A stretch of 64,000 nt of DNA from Mesorhizobium loti (GTDB taxonomy: Bacteria > Pseudomonadota > Alphaproteobacteria > Rhizobiales > Rhizobiaceae). Position 1 is the first letter of the stretch, and every line of letters begins with the position of its first letter. The stretch is from positions 868,001 through 932,000 of the forward strand of contig NZ_QGGH01000002.1 in NCBI RefSeq assembly GCF_003148495.1. Reading direction: 5' to 3'. Made by a program: the position numbers and the translations under genes. This document shows, piece by piece, positions 63,485 to 64,000 of the stretch. The notes below the pieces were generated by a model, which had not been told where the DNA came from, ran no database searches, and worked only from the letters and a program-made list of their open reading frames with translations.

Positions 63485-64000
63485 TTGACTTCGACAACTA
63501 CCGGCCACGCAGGCAATGGCGACTGGCTGGTCGGCAATCCGACCGGCGCACAACTTGCCTCGGCCCTGTGGATCGGTTCGGTCGGCCTGCTCATTCTAGG
63601 CCTGCAGCCGGTGCTGCTCGGGGCCCTTTACACCGAGGGCCATGTCAGCGGCGATGAACTGGCGCTGGTCGCCACCGCCGAGATGATCGCCATCGCCATC
63701 GGTTCGGCTGTCGTGGCGATGTTGCTCTCGGCGCGCAACATGCGCTGGAAAAGTGCCATCCTTCTGCTGCTGCTGGCGCTGGCCAATGTGTGGACGGCCT
63801 ATGCCGCAAGCGCCGGCACGCTGATTGCGACCCGCGCCTTGGCCGGGCTCGCCGAAGGCGGTCTGGTCGCGGTCGCCACCGAACTGATCGCCCGTTCGCG
63901 GCGCGCCGAGCGCATCGGCGGTTATTTCGTCACCATGCAGACGCTGGCGCAATGCGCGCTTGCCCTGTTGCTGGCGCTTTATGTCATTCCGGCCGCCGGG
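63485..64000 (+). CDS. MFS-like membrane transporter, N-terminal part (cut by window end)
   Basis: At least 172 residues, truncated by the end of the window. From the TTG start (GGGAGG five bases upstream): about 25 polar residues, then helices ALWIGSVGLLILGLQPVLLG, LVATAEMIAIAIGSAVVAML, AILLLLLALANVWTAYAASA and further segments, with TRALAGLAEGGLVAVATELI typical of MFS loop regions. Substrate unknown. The divergent TetR gene probably controls it. Confidence 0.7.
   Translation, partial: MTSTTTGHAGNGDWLVGNPTGAQLASALWIGSVGLLILGLQPVLLGALYTEGHVSGDELALVATAEMIAIAIGSAVVAMLLSARNMRWKSAILLLLLALANVWTAYAASAGTLIATRALAGLAEGGLVAVATELIARSRRAERIGGYFVTMQTLAQCALALLLALYVIPAAG

Overview
The window reads as a stretch of chromosome from a GC-rich alphaproteobacterium of the Rhizobiales, most likely Mesorhizobium or a close relative. 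This rests on gene content: three small exported DUF680-type proteins, the AapJQMP general amino-acid transporter, a BetI/ChoX choline pair, an HdaA-type DnaA homologue, bacterial homologues of the mitochondrial complex I accessory subunits NDUFS4 and NDUFS6, and dispersed palindromic intergenic elements typical of rhizobia. Codon usage is uniform. I see no transposase, integrase, phage block or CRISPR array, so this looks like core or old accessory chromosome rather than an island.

Layout. 1-5.3 kb: agmatinase tail, two small proteins, a UvrD-like helicase followed by a short DapB. 4.3-9.1 kb: a nitrate/sulfonate/taurine-type ABC transporter, then a convergent TctDE-like two-component system. 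9.1-10.6 kb: a 24-bp perfect palindrome and three DUF680 genes. 10.6-15.6 kb: SixA-like phosphatase, purMN, then a CDP-alcohol phosphotransferase, a PerM-type protein and hdaA. 15.8-18 kb: tRNA-Pro, an NDUFS4 homologue, tRNA-Arg, a small putative stress gene and a diguanylate cyclase. 18-23.4 kb: two glycosyltransferases, a decayed spacer with a 56-codon frame, an ion transporter, a TPR protein and a DUF6065-like protein. 23.5-31.1 kb: TetR/enoyl-CoA hydratase, an ECF-sigma/DUF4142/cupredoxin unit, an HPP-CBS protein, metC, and a DUF1326-DUF2182 pair.

31.5-45.9 kb: aapJQMP, a DUF2459 protein, a flavin monooxygenase, an NDUFS6-type zinc protein, ppk-ppx, two DoxX proteins, fumC and an SDR. 46-51.6 kb: betI/choX with an alpha/beta hydrolase, NIPSNAP/TetR, a Tat-exported phosphoesterase, and a csbD gene broken by an amber codon. 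51.8-55.8 kb: GST, cspA with a long leader, a structured element with its own terminator, and a run of small uncharacterised proteins. 56-64 kb: an NTF2-like protein, an osmC gene that appears frameshifted at its first codons, an MDR dehydrogenase with divergent TetR, groESL under a perfect CIRCE, a methyltransferase/ATP-grasp divergent pair, and a TetR/MFS divergent pair cut by the window end.

The most informative regulatory signals are: (i) an identical-architecture promoter motif (GGGAAC, 16 bases, C[GA]TCCAAT) before both the ECF sigma gene and the DUF4142-cupredoxin genes, which implies a self-regulating unit with no anti-sigma gene beside it; (ii) EcfG-type general-stress promoters (GGAAC, 16-17 bases, CGTT) before csbD and before a 73-aa unknown; (iii) CIRCE before groES; and (iv) several TetR operator-like dyads in divergent spacers. 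Nothing resembles a complete novel defence or biosynthetic system. The best leads are the ECF unit, the two lesions (csbD, osmC), the DUF680 duplication, and the structured element downstream of cspA.
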